From: Microbacterium sp. Leaf159 | Lineage (GTDB): Bacteria; Actinomycetota; Actinomycetes; Actinomycetales; Microbacteriaceae | Direction of reading: 5' to 3' | NCBI RefSeq assembly: GCF_001423615.1 | Contig: NZ_LMOU01000001.1 | Coordinates: 1,869,770-1,933,769 of the forward strand | Length of the DNA: 64,000 nucleotides | Shown here: positions 34,601 through 43,423 of the stretch, piece after piece | Numbering within the stretch: the first letter of the stretch is position 1 | Layout of the letters: each line of letters opens with the position of its first letter | The notes under the pieces: generated by a model | Databases searched by the model: none | Told to the model about the DNA's origin: nothing | Seen by the model: the letters and a program-made list of their open reading frames with translations, nothing else | Made by a program: the position numbers and the translations under genes

Positions 34601-35602
34601 CACGGTCACGCCCTGCACGCCGTCACCGCTGACCAGCATGTCGTTGAACGACGTGCTGACACCGTCGGTGAGGATCACGATGTGAGGCACCTTGGCGCCG
34701 GATCCGTCGCGCGAGAAGCGAGAGCGCTCACGCACCTCGGCCGGGAGCATGTCCTCGAGCTCGGACAGCTGCGACCCGATCATCCGCGCCGCGCCGAGGC
34801 CGTCCCTGACGGTGCGCGAGTGCGTGTGCGGCATCCACTTGGCCCACTCCCACTGCGGGAGGACCGCGGAGTCTGCGGCGATCACGATCTGCACGATGTC
34901 GGGATCGTGCATCGTGGCCAGGTGCAGCAGCATGGCTCGCGCGAGGCCACGCGATTCGCTCTCGTCGCCCGTGATCTCGATGCGCGCATAGTCGCGCAGG
35001 GTGACGCCGAGCGAGAGGTTCTTCTGAAGCTCGTGGGTCAGCATGAATCGATGCGCGGCGGACGCCGCGACCGGGTCGAGCTGCGCGAGCGGAGGGAGCT
35101 CAGGCGCCTCGAGCGTGATGCACAGCGGCTGGTCGCTCGTGCCGACCCGCACCGTGAGGAAGTCAGGGTCGTTCATGCCGCGCTCCCACACGCGGGTGCG
35201 CTCCTCGGCGATGTACGGCAGCGCCGAGGGCGCGGGCAGGTGCCAGTTCGCTGCTCTCCGCTGCTGCCTCGCGGCGACGCGCACGGTCTGACGCAACTCG
35301 GTGAGGTAGGCCAGGTACTCGCGGCGCGAGCCGAGCGTGGCGGCCTGCCGCTGCGAGCGCTGACGCCAGCCGTTCACGGCGACGAACCCGAGCGACGACA
35401 GCAGGAACATGCCACCGGTGAGCAGACCTGTCACGGACTGGTTCGACATGGTGACCATGACGATCGCGCCCACGCTTCCGAGCATCGGCAGAAGGGATCC
35501 GAGGATCCCCATGCCGCCGTCGTTCGGCTGCAGCTCGGGCGGCGCCTGGACGGGGAGCTTTCCGGAGGGGACGCGCGGCGGCGCGAGGCGGGGTCCTGTC
35601 AT
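31628..35602 (-). CDS. eccC: type VII secretion ATPase EccC (FtsK/SpoIIIE type, single chain)
   Basis: 1324 aa. Two N-terminal membrane helices (about residues 32-80) lead to three FtsK/SpoIIIE ATPase domains with Walker A motifs G-A-T-G-S-G-K-S (about 475), G-A-P-L-S-G-K-S (about 835) and G-D-A-D-S-G-K-S (about 1125). EccC is the motor that recognises WXG100 substrates and drives export. The mycobacterial EccCa/EccCb split is absent; this is the fused form. It overlaps the RDD-FHA gene by 4 nt (ATGA) and the small membrane protein gene by 4 nt. Confidence 0.95.
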   Translation of the reverse strand: MTGPRLAPPRVPSGKLPVQAPPELQPNDGGMGILGSLLPMLGSVGAIVMVTMSNQSVTGLLTGGMFLLSSLGFVAVNGWRQRSQRQAATLGSRREYLAYLTELRQTVRVAARQQRRAANWHLPAPSALPYIAEERTRVWERGMNDPDFLTVRVGTSDQPLCITLEAPELPPLAQLDPVAASAAHRFMLTHELQKNLSLGVTLRDYARIEITGDESESRGLARAMLLHLATMHDPDIVQIVIAADSAVLPQWEWAKWMPHTHSRTVRDGLGAARMIGSQLSELEDMLPAEVRERSRFSRDGSGAKVPHIVILTDGVSTSFNDMLVSGDGVQGVTVIDLPSRWSDLDDPNALRIAFEPGDKGSRAELVSLQVPARPFEADAISIVEAEATARRLIALYSGGTTITKKKSATDQAELVELLGLPDVRDLDLDAAWAPRLERDRLRVPIGQTEDGSPLILDIKESAQQGMGPHGLIIGATGSGKSEVLRTLVLALAMTHSPEQLNFVLVDFKGGATFAGMADMPHVSAIITNLGEEISLVDRMQDALQGEMVRRQELLRATGPFANVADYEKARRGGRTDLAPLPALLIVADEFSELLSAKPEFVDTFVNIGRLGRSLQVHLLLSSQRLEEGKLRGLDTHLSYRIGLRTFSAAESRTVLGVPDAYHLPTQPGAGILKSDTETMTQFRASYVSGPPPRRRRRAATGSAQSTGSTAVELFTAAPVWRADTPVDEPEVVVDAEPEEKRNTFEIAVEMMSGRGPSAHQVWLPPLETPATLDQLFGDLVEDPALGLISPRWRGAGALTVPLGIVDVPLEQRRENLAISLGGAAGHMAIVGAPLSGKSTLARTALVALALTHTPQEVQFFVIDFGGGSFTGLQRFTHVSGVATRSEPDIVRRTVAEVTSLLNAREVYFRQNGIDSIDTYRQRRAQGLADDGYGDIFLMVDGWGTLRAEFEMLEPQIQAIAARGLTYGVHVVITAARWMEIRANIKDLIGTRIELRLGDPTDSEVNRKAAENVTAIPGRGLNENGLQMLTALPRIDGVDEASSLAGGIDDLVARVASAWHGPAGPKLRLLPSRIGHADLRGVAAAASADGSEPREILLGIDEANLAPFSIDPLEEPLLYLYGDADSGKSSMLRGVVHEITRLYGPSEAKIFVVDYRRALLGEIPQEYLGAYLTSHEMTEGGMSELAQFFQSRIPGADVTPDQLRTRSWWKGAEGFVLIDDYDLVSTSQGNPVAVLAPLLAQAADLGLHVILTRRTGGASRAAYDPIIQRMTDLGATGILLSGSPEEGQLIGKVKAIPAIPGRAQIVSRDRGLVAAQLLWVPPSYQ

Positions 35603-36867
35603 GCTCTCTCTCCGGCGCTGCTGTCTGTGGCCAGCAGGAGGCTGATGGTGAAGCTGCGGTTTCCGATGCGGACGCGGTCGGCGTCGTCGAGGAGCATCCG
35701 CTCGCCCGCGACGAGCTCCGTCATCTGCCCGTCGTCGGAGCGGACGTCGGAGCCGTTGGTGGATCCGAAATCCGTGACCCAGGTGCGGCCTCGGGAATGC
35801 TCGATGCGCAGGTGCGTCTTGGACACCGAGGAGTCAGGATCGGTCACGGTGACGAGCCGGTCGTCATGGACGCTGGCCACGGGCGCACGACCGAGGTTCA
35901 CTGCGACCGGGAGCCCGAGCTGCACCCGCTGACCGGTGTCGAAGATGAGCAGCAGGGCGCCGGACTCGGATGCCGGGCCGGCAGCGTCACCGCCGGCCTG
36001 CTGCGCCGGGGCAGGGGCAGGGGCAGGGGCAGGGGCGACTGTGAAGAGCGGGCGGTCCTCGCCCTGGGGCAAGGGGGCGGGCGTCTCGGTGCGGTGCGAG
36101 GCCGCGCGGGCATCGGTGGGCTCGGAGTCCTCGTCGACCGCCGAGGGATGCGCACCCAGCGGCACGACCTGAGGGGGTGCGAGCGGTGCTGCCGCCTGCG
36201 GAACCGGCACCACCGCGGCGACGTCCGCGGCAGCGCGCGGAGGAACCGACACCACCACGGTGCCCGCCATGCGGTCGGCCCAGGACTGACGGCGTCCGCC
36301 GCGGTCCCAGGCTGTGGATGCGACGACGACCCAGCTGCCCACGGCGACCAGGAATCCCGCACCGGTGACGACTCCTCGCACGAACTGGCGGCCGATGCCG
36401 GGAGAGTACGGGCGGTCGGCTCGCGCCGCGCGCAGCCTGAGCACGGCGTTGCCGAGGGTGAGACCCGTGCGGGCCTCGAGCACCCAGAGGAAGATCGCGA
36501 GCTCGGCGACCGTCAGGCCGGCGAGGAGCATGCTGCGCGTGGTGACGAGCACGATGGCCGCGATGAGGATCACCGCGGCGACATCGAGGGTGAAGGCCGC
36601 GATCCGCAGCCCTGTGCCCGCCGGCGAGCCGACGAATGCAGGCCCCAGACCGTCTGCGGGCTGCCGCGTCCGTGCGCGCGTCGAGACGATCGGGGTGGGT
36701 GCGGGAGGGGTGGGTGCGGAGCGCAGCGGTGCGCCGTCGACCCCGGGCGGCGCCGCGATGAGTGCCGGTGGGAGTGCCGGGATCTCGCCCGGCTGAACGG
36801 GGCCTGGCTGCACCGGGGGGATCAGTCCACCCGCCGGCCAGGGCTGTGGTTCGCCGTTCCCGCTCAT
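35599..36867 (-). CDS. RDD-FHA protein of the type VII locus
   Basis: 422 aa. The Pro-rich N-terminus is followed by an RDD membrane domain (helices about 95-220, with S-W-A-D-R-M-A-G), an Ala/Pro linker with repeated A-P, and a C-terminal FHA domain (about 320-410: N-L-G-R-A-P, S-K-T-H-L-R, G-S-T-N-G-S). FHA domains read phosphothreonine, so this links the secretion machine to the kinase and phosphatase of the neighbouring operon. ATG 36867 overlaps the EccD-2 stop (ATGA). Confidence 0.85.
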   Translation of the reverse strand: MSGNGEPQPWPAGGLIPPVQPGPVQPGEIPALPPALIAAPPGVDGAPLRSAPTPPAPTPIVSTRARTRQPADGLGPAFVGSPAGTGLRIAAFTLDVAAVILIAAIVLVTTRSMLLAGLTVAELAIFLWVLEARTGLTLGNAVLRLRAARADRPYSPGIGRQFVRGVVTGAGFLVAVGSWVVVASTAWDRGGRRQSWADRMAGTVVVSVPPRAAADVAAVVPVPQAAAPLAPPQVVPLGAHPSAVDEDSEPTDARAASHRTETPAPLPQGEDRPLFTVAPAPAPAPAPAQQAGGDAAGPASESGALLLIFDTGQRVQLGLPVAVNLGRAPVASVHDDRLVTVTDPDSSVSKTHLRIEHSRGRTWVTDFGSTNGSDVRSDDGQMTELVAGERMLLDDADRVRIGNRSFTISLLLATDSSAGERA

Positions 36868-38228
36868 CCCGCCATCATTCCACGAACGAGCGACAGTGCA
36901 TTCGCGTAGAGCAGAGCAGCCGGCAGCGCCAGTGCGACGGCGAGCCACTCGAACGCGTCGCCGAATCGCGACCAGACGAGCGAGCTCGCGCCGCGCGAGA
37001 TCGGGATGATGACAGCGACCGCTGTGAGCCCGACGACGAACAGCACTGCCGCGCCGAGCACCTGGAAACCCGCGCCGAGGGCCACCGCGGCCTGGATGCC
37101 GGCGACCACGAACACGACGGCGGCGGCCACACGGGGAAGCCACCGCAGGATGCGCGACGTCGTGTGCCGCGGAGTCAGCAGCAGCGCGAGGCCGACGCAG
37201 ATGAGGAGGGCGATGCCCCCGGAGACGACGATCGGGTCGTCGGGCCACTCACGCAGGAACGCGAGCGGCGTCATCAGCACGGCGACGAGGCTGAGCACCG
37301 CGGTGCCGGCGATGAGTCGGGCGGAGGAGTCGTCGACGACGGCCGTGATGCGCTCGGGCCGCAGCAGACCGACGGACTCGGGAATGGCTCCGCGCACGGT
37401 CCAGCGGCTCGTCATGAAGTGCTTGTAGTCGATGAAGTATCCCTCGGGGAGGTTCACCAGGCTGCTCGGCAGAGCTCGGAGCCCCAGCGGGACGAGTCCG
37501 AGCGAGACGGCCGCAGCCTCGGCCTGTCCCCAGCGGAGCAGCAGGGCGAGCCCCCAGATGGCGGCGAGGACGACGAGCAGCACTGTCGCTGTGCCGGCGG
37601 CCGCCCGCATCGGACGGGCGCGGGCGGACACCGCGATCACGGCGGTGGTGATGCCGGCCGCGAGGAAACCGGTGGCTGCGGAGAGATGGGCACTCGCCTC
37701 GAGCCCCGCCGGGATCAGGAGCGCACCGGCAGCGAACGACAGCAGAATCGGGGCGAGAACACCGAGGATGCCGCGGACGCCTGCCGCCGAATCCCGACGC
37801 GCCCATGCCACCGCTCCGCTGATGGCAGCGAGGACGAGCAGCAGCCCGATCAGCAGTCTGAGCAGCGGATCGCCTGCCCCCTGCGCGAAGACCGCGACGA
37901 GCAGCAGACCGCTGACGGCCAGCATCCACCATCGGGCGCCGTGGTCCGCGCGCGTAGGCCCTGAGGTCGCACCCGCGCGCCGGGCCTGCGGGGCCAGCGC
38001 CGTGCGGTCGATGAGCGCGTACAGCCCGCCGTCGATGAGGTCTTCGCACTCGGTCTCACCGGGGATCTCGAAGCCGCCGGGACCGATCGTCACGAAGCGA
38101 TCGGCCGTCGACAGCCCGCTGAGGACGAGAGCGTCGTCGAGGGTCTCGTCGAACGGAAGCGAGAGATCGAAGCGACGATCCTCGCTCTGAAGAACGATCC
38201 GACGCCGCTCTACGATCTCGACTGTCAC
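36864..38228 (-). CDS. eccD: type VII secretion membrane protein EccD (second copy)
   Basis: 454 aa from GTG 38228. A ubiquitin-like N-terminal domain (about residues 1-80, with V-E-I-V-E-R-R-R-I strands) and then about 11 membrane helices, the EccD layout. A second EccD-like gene with the same plan lies at 39305-40639 on the other arm. In mycobacterial systems two EccD chains form the central pore barrel. Having two different genes suggests a heterodimer. A divergent membrane protein with another role is less likely. Confidence 0.75.
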   Translation of the reverse strand: MTVEIVERRRIVLQSEDRRFDLSLPFDETLDDALVLSGLSTADRFVTIGPGGFEIPGETECEDLIDGGLYALIDRTALAPQARRAGATSGPTRADHGARWWMLAVSGLLLVAVFAQGAGDPLLRLLIGLLLVLAAISGAVAWARRDSAAGVRGILGVLAPILLSFAAGALLIPAGLEASAHLSAATGFLAAGITTAVIAVSARARPMRAAAGTATVLLVVLAAIWGLALLLRWGQAEAAAVSLGLVPLGLRALPSSLVNLPEGYFIDYKHFMTSRWTVRGAIPESVGLLRPERITAVVDDSSARLIAGTAVLSLVAVLMTPLAFLREWPDDPIVVSGGIALLICVGLALLLTPRHTTSRILRWLPRVAAAVVFVVAGIQAAVALGAGFQVLGAAVLFVVGLTAVAVIIPISRGASSLVWSRFGDAFEWLAVALALPAALLYANALSLVRGMMAG

Positions 38229-38379
38229 ACCTGCACCTTATCGACCTGCACGGCCGAAGCCGTGGACACTCCTGCTGCGCTGACCCGTGACGCCTGCACT
38301 GCTGTCCGGCTCCGTGGCCGGAAGGCACAGCAGACGGCGCGGGCCCGACGCATCTCTGCGACGGGCCCGCGCCACGGGA

Positions 38380-38670
38380 TCAGGCTCCGAACCGCCCGGC
38401 AGCCGACTTGTCGGTCTGCACGTACTGGCCCGAGATCTCCTCGGTCTTGCCCGCGATCTGGGTGAGAAGCTGCTGCATCTCACTCAGCGAGCGGTTCCAC
38501 TTGGCCTGAGCCTGGTCGTAGGCCTGCTGCGCGGAACCATCCCACGCCGCACGCAGCTTGCCGACCTCGGACTCGAGACGGTCGAGCTCGGAACGGATAC
38601 CCTGCGACCCGCTGCGGATCTGCGCTGCCAGAGCGTTGACCTGCTCCGGGCGAACTGACATCGACTGCAT
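38380..38670 (-). CDS. WXG100-family secreted protein (EsxA-like)
   Basis: 96 aa from the second of two adjacent ATGs, which gives 6-nt spacing from AAGGAG; ATG 38673 is possible. Two helices are joined by the turn W-D-G at about residue 43, the WXG motif. The C-terminus is A-A-G-R-F-G-A. WXG100 proteins are exported as dimers by EccC. The partner is probably the adjacent protein at 38703-39017. Confidence 0.9.
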   Translation of the reverse strand: MQSMSVRPEQVNALAAQIRSGSQGIRSELDRLESEVGKLRAAWDGSAQQAYDQAQAKWNRSLSEMQQLLTQIAGKTEEISGQYVQTDKSAAGRFGA

Positions 38671-38702
38671 CATGTTCTCCTTGAAATCTCTGTGGTCTGT
38701 GC

Positions 38703-39017
38703 TCAGGAACCCATCATCGAGCCGAGGCCCGAGATGGTCTGCTGGTGAGCTTCTTCGGTCGCAGCCTGGTCGCGCTCGGTGCCGGCGAGGGCATCCTCGA
38801 GCGTCACGAGGACCTCGTTGAGCTGACGAGCCTGCTCGTCCCAGCGGGACATCAGCGTCGAGAACGATGCGGCGGCCGCACCCGTCCAGAAGCCACGCAG
38901 CTGCTCGATCTCGCTGCGGACCTTCTTGGTCTGCTGGTCGATCCCGGACTTGGTCTCCCGCACCGCCTGGGCTCCGCGGCGCAGAGCCCCTTCTTCTGCG
39001 GAGATGACATCAGCCAT
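38703..39017 (-). CDS. WXG100-family secreted protein (EsxB-like)
   Basis: 104 aa, helical hairpin with W-T-G at about residue 43. The C-terminal half has a Y/L-free helix ending G-L-G-S-M-M-G-S, without an obvious YxxxD/E signal. GGAGGGAG lies upstream of the ATG. It is the first gene of the leftward type VII arm, 29 nt before the other WXG100 gene, and the two probably form the secreted dimer. Confidence 0.9.
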   Translation of the reverse strand: MADVISAEEGALRRGAQAVRETKSGIDQQTKKVRSEIEQLRGFWTGAAAASFSTLMSRWDEQARQLNEVLVTLEDALAGTERDQAATEEAHQQTISGLGSMMGS

Positions 39018-39304
39018 AACTCACTCCCTCCGGTCCTTGCGGACACACGTGCGGGGAGCGCATCCCTGTGTTGGGACGACTTCGAAACAACCCCCCACGA
39101 TTCGTTTCAGGAGACAGGCTAGATCAGATCGACCGGAATCACCAGAACAGCGGGCTCATCCGCGCAGAGATCGTCCGATCGATGGAGAAATCGTCGCGAC
39201 CGACGACTACGTGTTGTCGCATGCCTCAACTAGGGTGAAAGGCGGAATGCGCAGCCACGGGTCTCCTCCCGATCGGCGGCACACCATGGAGGGGGCATCG
39301 TTCC
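39018..39304. promoter_or_regulatory. divergent control region between the two type VII arms
   Basis: A 287-nt gap between the WXG100 gene and eccD-1. TAGGGT near 39231 could be the -10 of the rightward arm; TAGCCT on the minus strand near 39120 could serve the leftward arm. GGAGGGGG precedes eccD-1. No good -35 elements or operators are evident. Confidence 0.4.
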
Positions 39305-40639
39305 ATGACTCAGAGCAGCACAGCGGCAGGCACCGTGTTGCGGCTTTCCGTCGTCAGCGACGACCGACGGCTCGACGTCGGCGTGCCTTCGCAGGTCCCG
39401 CTCGTCGAGATCATCCCCGGTTTCGCCCGGAGCCTCGGAGTGCTCGATCCGACGCTCACCCACGGCGGCTACTCGCTGCAGAGGGCGGACGGCACCCCTC
39501 TCGACCCCGCCCGCGGCGCCGCTGCGCAGGGCGTGCACGACGGCGAACTGCTGACCCTCGTCCGCGGCGGCCTGATGAAGGAGCCGCGCGTCTACGACGA
39601 CGTCGTCGAGGCCGTGATCGACGCCACCGCCGAGCAGCACGGCTCGTGGACCCCCGCAGACAGCTCGCGTACCGCTCTCTTCGTCAGCCTCACGTTCCTC
39701 GCGCTCTGCGCGCTCCTGCTCGTCGCCACCCCTCCGACGTCGCTCCTCCCGTCGATCATCGCGGGGGCGGGCGCCATCGTGCTCAGCGTCGCCGCAGCCG
39801 TGCTCATGCGCCTGCGTCAGCCGGAGGCCGGACACGCACTCGGACTCACGGCCGCGGCATACGGAGGGCTCGCCGGGTACCTCGCCGTGCCGGTGCAGAG
39901 CATCTGGGGCTGGCCGCTCGCCGCACTGGGCCTCGGACTCGTCATCGTCGGCGGTGTCGGCCTCGCGGTCACCCAGGACAAGCCCGAGATCCACCTCGTG
40001 CCCATCGCCCTCGGCGCATCGATCGGCATCACGGCGACGAGCGCCGCGATCTTCGGCGATGCGCTCGCGCCGTACGCGATCATGCTCGCCACGACGGCGC
40101 TGCTCGCCAACGGCATCCCCTGGCTCGCCCTCACCTCCACCCGCATCCGGGTGATCTCTCCGCAGAGCGATGCCGACATGTTCGCCGCGCCCGAGCCGAT
40201 CGACGCCGACGAGGTCAAGCGCCGCGCGGCCGCCGGCACGCGCACGCTCATCGCGCTGCGGGCCGCACTCGGCCTCGCCGCCCTGATCGCGACTCCCCTG
40301 GTCGCCGCCAGCGGAGTCTTCGGTGCTCTGCTCTGCGTTCTCGCGTTCGTCGGAATGATGTTCCAGTCGCGGCAGATCCACGCCCGCCTCGGCGTGCTCG
40401 TTCTCATGGCGATCGGAGCCATCGGCCTTGCGACGACGGGCGTGACGGTGGCGCTCGCGCTTCCCGACGTGCGCACCTGGATGCTCCTCATCCTCGTCGT
40501 CGCGACCGTCATCCTCGTCGGTCTGACGCTGCTGACTCCGAAGGCCCGCCTGCGGCTGACCCGCCTCGGCGACACCGTCGAAGTCTTCGCTCTCGCACTC
40601 CTGCTGCCGCTCGGCGTCACCACGGCCGGGCTCGTCTGA
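39305..40639 (+). CDS. eccD: type VII secretion membrane protein EccD (first copy)
   Basis: 444 aa. The N-terminal ubiquitin-like domain (about residues 1-90, with V-L-R-L-S-V-V and L-D-V-G-V-P strands and L-L-T-L-V-R-G-G) is followed by about 11 membrane helices, as in EccD. It forms part of the export channel with EccB and EccC. It is the first gene of the rightward arm, 3 nt before eccB. It is the closer of the two EccD-like proteins to the standard layout. Confidence 0.9.
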   Translation: MTQSSTAAGTVLRLSVVSDDRRLDVGVPSQVPLVEIIPGFARSLGVLDPTLTHGGYSLQRADGTPLDPARGAAAQGVHDGELLTLVRGGLMKEPRVYDDVVEAVIDATAEQHGSWTPADSSRTALFVSLTFLALCALLLVATPPTSLLPSIIAGAGAIVLSVAAAVLMRLRQPEAGHALGLTAAAYGGLAGYLAVPVQSIWGWPLAALGLGLVIVGGVGLAVTQDKPEIHLVPIALGASIGITATSAAIFGDALAPYAIMLATTALLANGIPWLALTSTRIRVISPQSDADMFAAPEPIDADEVKRRAAAGTRTLIALRAALGLAALIATPLVAASGVFGALLCVLAFVGMMFQSRQIHARLGVLVLMAIGAIGLATTGVTVALALPDVRTWMLLILVVATVILVGLTLLTPKARLRLTRLGDTVEVFALALLLPLGVTTAGLV

Positions 40640-40642
40640 CCG

Positions 40643-41992
40643 ATGGCGACCAAGAAGGATCTGATCGAGGCGCAGGGCTTCAGCCGGCGTCGACTGCTCT
40701 CGGCGTTCACCGGGGGCGCCCCCGGCGGCAAGGAGCTCGACCCCGCGAAGCCGTTGCGCGCTGTCGTCGCCGGTGTCGCGCTCACGGTCGGAGTCATCCT
40801 CGTCGGCGTGTTCTGGGGCATCATGCAGCCGGGTCTTCCGGGCGACTGGCAGAACAACCGACTCATCGTCGCCACCGACACAGGGGCCCGTTACGTCTCG
40901 GTCGACGGCACGCTCTACCCGGTGATCAACACCGCCAGCGCACGCCTGCTGATCCCCGCCGGCGAGTTCAAGGTGGTGCGCACCGACCAGGCCGCGCTCG
41001 ACGGGATCCCTGTCGGACCCGCGATCGGCATCCTCGGTGCCCCCGACGACCTTCCGGCCCCGAACGCCCTGATCAACTCGTCGTGGACCGCGTGCGTCGA
41101 CGACGGCGAAGGCGCCGCCGTCTCACTCTCGACCTCCCCCATCGCCGATGTCTCGACGGGCACGGGTGCGGTCGTCCAGCGCGGCGACGAGCTCTTCGTG
41201 ATCGCCGACGGCCTGCGCTACGCGGTGTCGGCCGATGACGCGAACGCCGTGCTCCGCGCGGTCGGACTCGGGACCAGCGACATCCTCGAGGTCGACGGCC
41301 GCTGGCTCAACCTCTTCGAGTCCGGCGAGGAGCTCGAGCCGATCAGGCTCAACGCCATGGGCGCCCCCGTCCCCGACACGAACCTCACGGCCGGGACGAT
41401 CGTGCACACGCAGGGCACCCCCGCCGACGAGCGCTACGTGGCTCTCGCGACCGGCGAGCTCGCACGCCTCAGCCCGCTCGCCTACCAGCTCTACCTCCTC
41501 GGCAGCGGCCAGGAGGCGTCCGAGAAAGAGGTGTCTCCCGCCGAGTACGGAGACGTGCCGACGGTGTCGTACATCGGCGGCGAGGACTGGCCCACTCTGC
41601 CGCTGAAGCCTCTCGCGGCAGGCGAGTCTCCGTGCGCCGTGCTCACCGACGACGCTCATACCGTGCTCGGAGCGACCACGACCGCACTGCCCGAAGAGCG
41701 CTCCACGGTCGACGTCAAGGTCGGTGGCGGAGCCCTCGTTCAGGTCAGCGCCGCATCGGATGACGCGGTCGGCTTGGCTGTGCTGATCGATGAGTCCGGC
41801 ACGGCCTATGCGATTCCCGGGGCTGTCGCCGAGCAGAGCGCAGAGGATGCCGCGAGCGGCCCGATCGCGCAGCTCGGTTACTCACCCGACGATGTGGGAC
41901 GAGTGTCCGACGCGTGGCTCGAGTTCTTCGCCGCAGGCCCCGCCCTCACCACCGAGGCCGCGAGAGAGTCGCCCGGCTCCGGGACGAACTGA
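40643..41992 (+). CDS. eccB: type VII secretion protein EccB
   Basis: 449 aa. A cytoplasmic start M-A-T-K-K-D-L-I-E-A-Q-x-F-S-R-R-R, one membrane helix (about 44-64), then a periplasm-side domain with repeated R1-R4-like beta segments and two Cys that probably pair. This is the canonical EccB plan. It overlaps the mycosin gene (TGATG at 41990-41994). Confidence 0.93.
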   Translation: MATKKDLIEAQGFSRRRLLSAFTGGAPGGKELDPAKPLRAVVAGVALTVGVILVGVFWGIMQPGLPGDWQNNRLIVATDTGARYVSVDGTLYPVINTASARLLIPAGEFKVVRTDQAALDGIPVGPAIGILGAPDDLPAPNALINSSWTACVDDGEGAAVSLSTSPIADVSTGTGAVVQRGDELFVIADGLRYAVSADDANAVLRAVGLGTSDILEVDGRWLNLFESGEELEPIRLNAMGAPVPDTNLTAGTIVHTQGTPADERYVALATGELARLSPLAYQLYLLGSGQEASEKEVSPAEYGDVPTVSYIGGEDWPTLPLKPLAAGESPCAVLTDDAHTVLGATTTALPEERSTVDVKVGGGALVQVSAASDDAVGLAVLIDESGTAYAIPGAVAEQSAEDAASGPIAQLGYSPDDVGRVSDAWLEFFAAGPALTTEAARESPGSGTN

Positions 41993-43329
41993 TGCGTCGT
42001 CGCAGCGCCGCCCTCGCGGCCGTCATGCTCGGCACCGCACTCCTGGGAACGCCGGCTGCGGCGCTGGCGTCGACCGCCCCCTCGTCGTCGATCGTGTCGA
42101 CCGCGACGGAGGGGCAGGCGTGCACCCCGGGCACCGTGGTCTTCAGTCCCGAGGCTCCGACCGCTCTGGCTGAGCTCGGCACGGAAGACGCGAACCGACT
42201 CGCCACGGGCAAGGGCATCGTCGTCGCGATCGTCGACTCGGGGATCGACGCGAGCAATCCGCACCTCGCCGGCGTCGTGATCGGCGGCGTCGATCTCGTC
42301 GGCGACGGTGAGCGCGCCGACGGCATGAGCGACACGACCGGTCACGGCACCGCCATCGCCGGTCAGATCGCGGCGCAGCCTGTCCCGGGTTCGGGCGTGG
42401 TCGGACTCGCACCCGACGCGCGACTGCTGTCGGTGCGGGCATTCCGCAGCACCCAGCAGCAGGATGTCGACAAGGGCTACGGACCGACCTCGCAGCGCCT
42501 CGCGGACGGCATCCACTGGGCGGCAGACAACGGCGCCGACATCATCAACGTCTCGATGTCACAGGACAGCGACTCCGCCGAGCTCCGTGCCGCCGTCGAG
42601 CACGCGGCCGCGGTCGGCGCCCTGGTCGTGGCGAGCGGCGGCAACCGGGCGTCGGACGCCGATGCGGCGGACGCCGCCCGTTATCCCGCAGCCTACGAGC
42701 AGGCTCTCGGGGTCAGCGCAGCCGACAGCAACGGCCGCGCCACCGAGAGCTCGATCCACGGCCCCCAGGTCGACGTGACGGCTCCTGGCGGCAACGTGCT
42801 GACGGCGGCGGCCGGAGGCGGGGACTGCATCTTCGCCGGCGACGCCCCGGCATCGAGCTACGCCACCGGATACGCCAGTGCGGCCGCAGCCCTCGTCGCC
42901 GAGGCGCATCCGGAGGATCCTCCGGCAGGGTGGGCCTACCGGCTCACCGCCACGGGGCTGCGAGCAGACGCCGACAACCGCGACGACGTGAACGGGTGGG
43001 GCTTCATCCAGCCTTTCGCCGCGATCGAACTGCTCCCTGACGAGACCACACGGGGACCGGTGAGCCCGTACTTCGACACGACCGAGAGCGCGGCCCGACC
43101 GCCCGCAGCCACGGTCGACCCCGACCACGGCGCCTCTCCGTTCCTCCTCACGCGCGAGGCAGCATTGTTCACCGCGATCGGCGGCGCGAGCCTGCTCGGC
43201 GTGCTCGGCATCCTGATCGTGCTGCGACGCCGCAGGGAGGCTCCCGTAGACGATCCAGACGAGGTCGAGCGCGAGGGCGGGCTGCTGCACACGCCGGACA
43301 CGGGCGCCGATTCCGACAGAGTCGGTTGA
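41992..43329 (+). CDS. mycP: type VII secretion-associated mycosin (subtilisin-like protease)
   Basis: 445 aa. Signal peptide (about 1-30), S8 peptidase domain and a C-terminal membrane helix (about 395-415) followed by an acidic tail. Catalytic Asp in V-D-S-G-I-D (about 81), His in G-H-G-T-A-I-A (about 118) and Ser in the S-S-Y-A-T-G-Y segment (about 287), where mycosins usually have G-T-S-F/Y-A. Mycosins stabilise the secretion complex and clip substrates. The ATG at 41992 overlaps the eccB stop. Confidence 0.9.
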   Translation: MRRRSAALAAVMLGTALLGTPAAALASTAPSSSIVSTATEGQACTPGTVVFSPEAPTALAELGTEDANRLATGKGIVVAIVDSGIDASNPHLAGVVIGGVDLVGDGERADGMSDTTGHGTAIAGQIAAQPVPGSGVVGLAPDARLLSVRAFRSTQQQDVDKGYGPTSQRLADGIHWAADNGADIINVSMSQDSDSAELRAAVEHAAAVGALVVASGGNRASDADAADAARYPAAYEQALGVSAADSNGRATESSIHGPQVDVTAPGGNVLTAAAGGGDCIFAGDAPASSYATGYASAAAALVAEAHPEDPPAGWAYRLTATGLRADADNRDDVNGWGFIQPFAAIELLPDETTRGPVSPYFDTTESAARPPAATVDPDHGASPFLLTREAALFTAIGGASLLGVLGILIVLRRRREAPVDDPDEVEREGGLLHTPDTGADSDRVG

Positions 43330-43343
43330 GCCGCCAGGTCGGA

Positions 43344-43389
43344 CGCGCCTAGCCGTCAGTCGAAGTCGCGCCTAGCCCTCAGTCGAAGT
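43344..43389. repeat. 23-bp tandem duplication in the mycP 3' gap
   Basis: Two adjacent copies of CGCGCCTAGCC(G/C)TCAGTCG... (43344-43366 and 43367-43389) differ at one base. They lie between the convergent stops of mycP and the phosphothreonine-bait gene. A hairpin (CGACGG/CCGTCG, 43390-43409) follows and may end transcription. Confidence 0.85.
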
Positions 43390-43423
43390 CGACGGCGACC
43401 GCTCCGTCGGCGCGGACGAGGCT

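Noticed and set aside
38228..38380. Possible small gene between eccD-2 and the WXG100 gene
   Set aside because: No frame with a ribosome-binding site or conserved look. An imperfect inverted repeat of the type GCGCGGGCCCGACGC / GCGACGGGCCCGCGC at 38337-38374 suggests an attenuating hairpin only.
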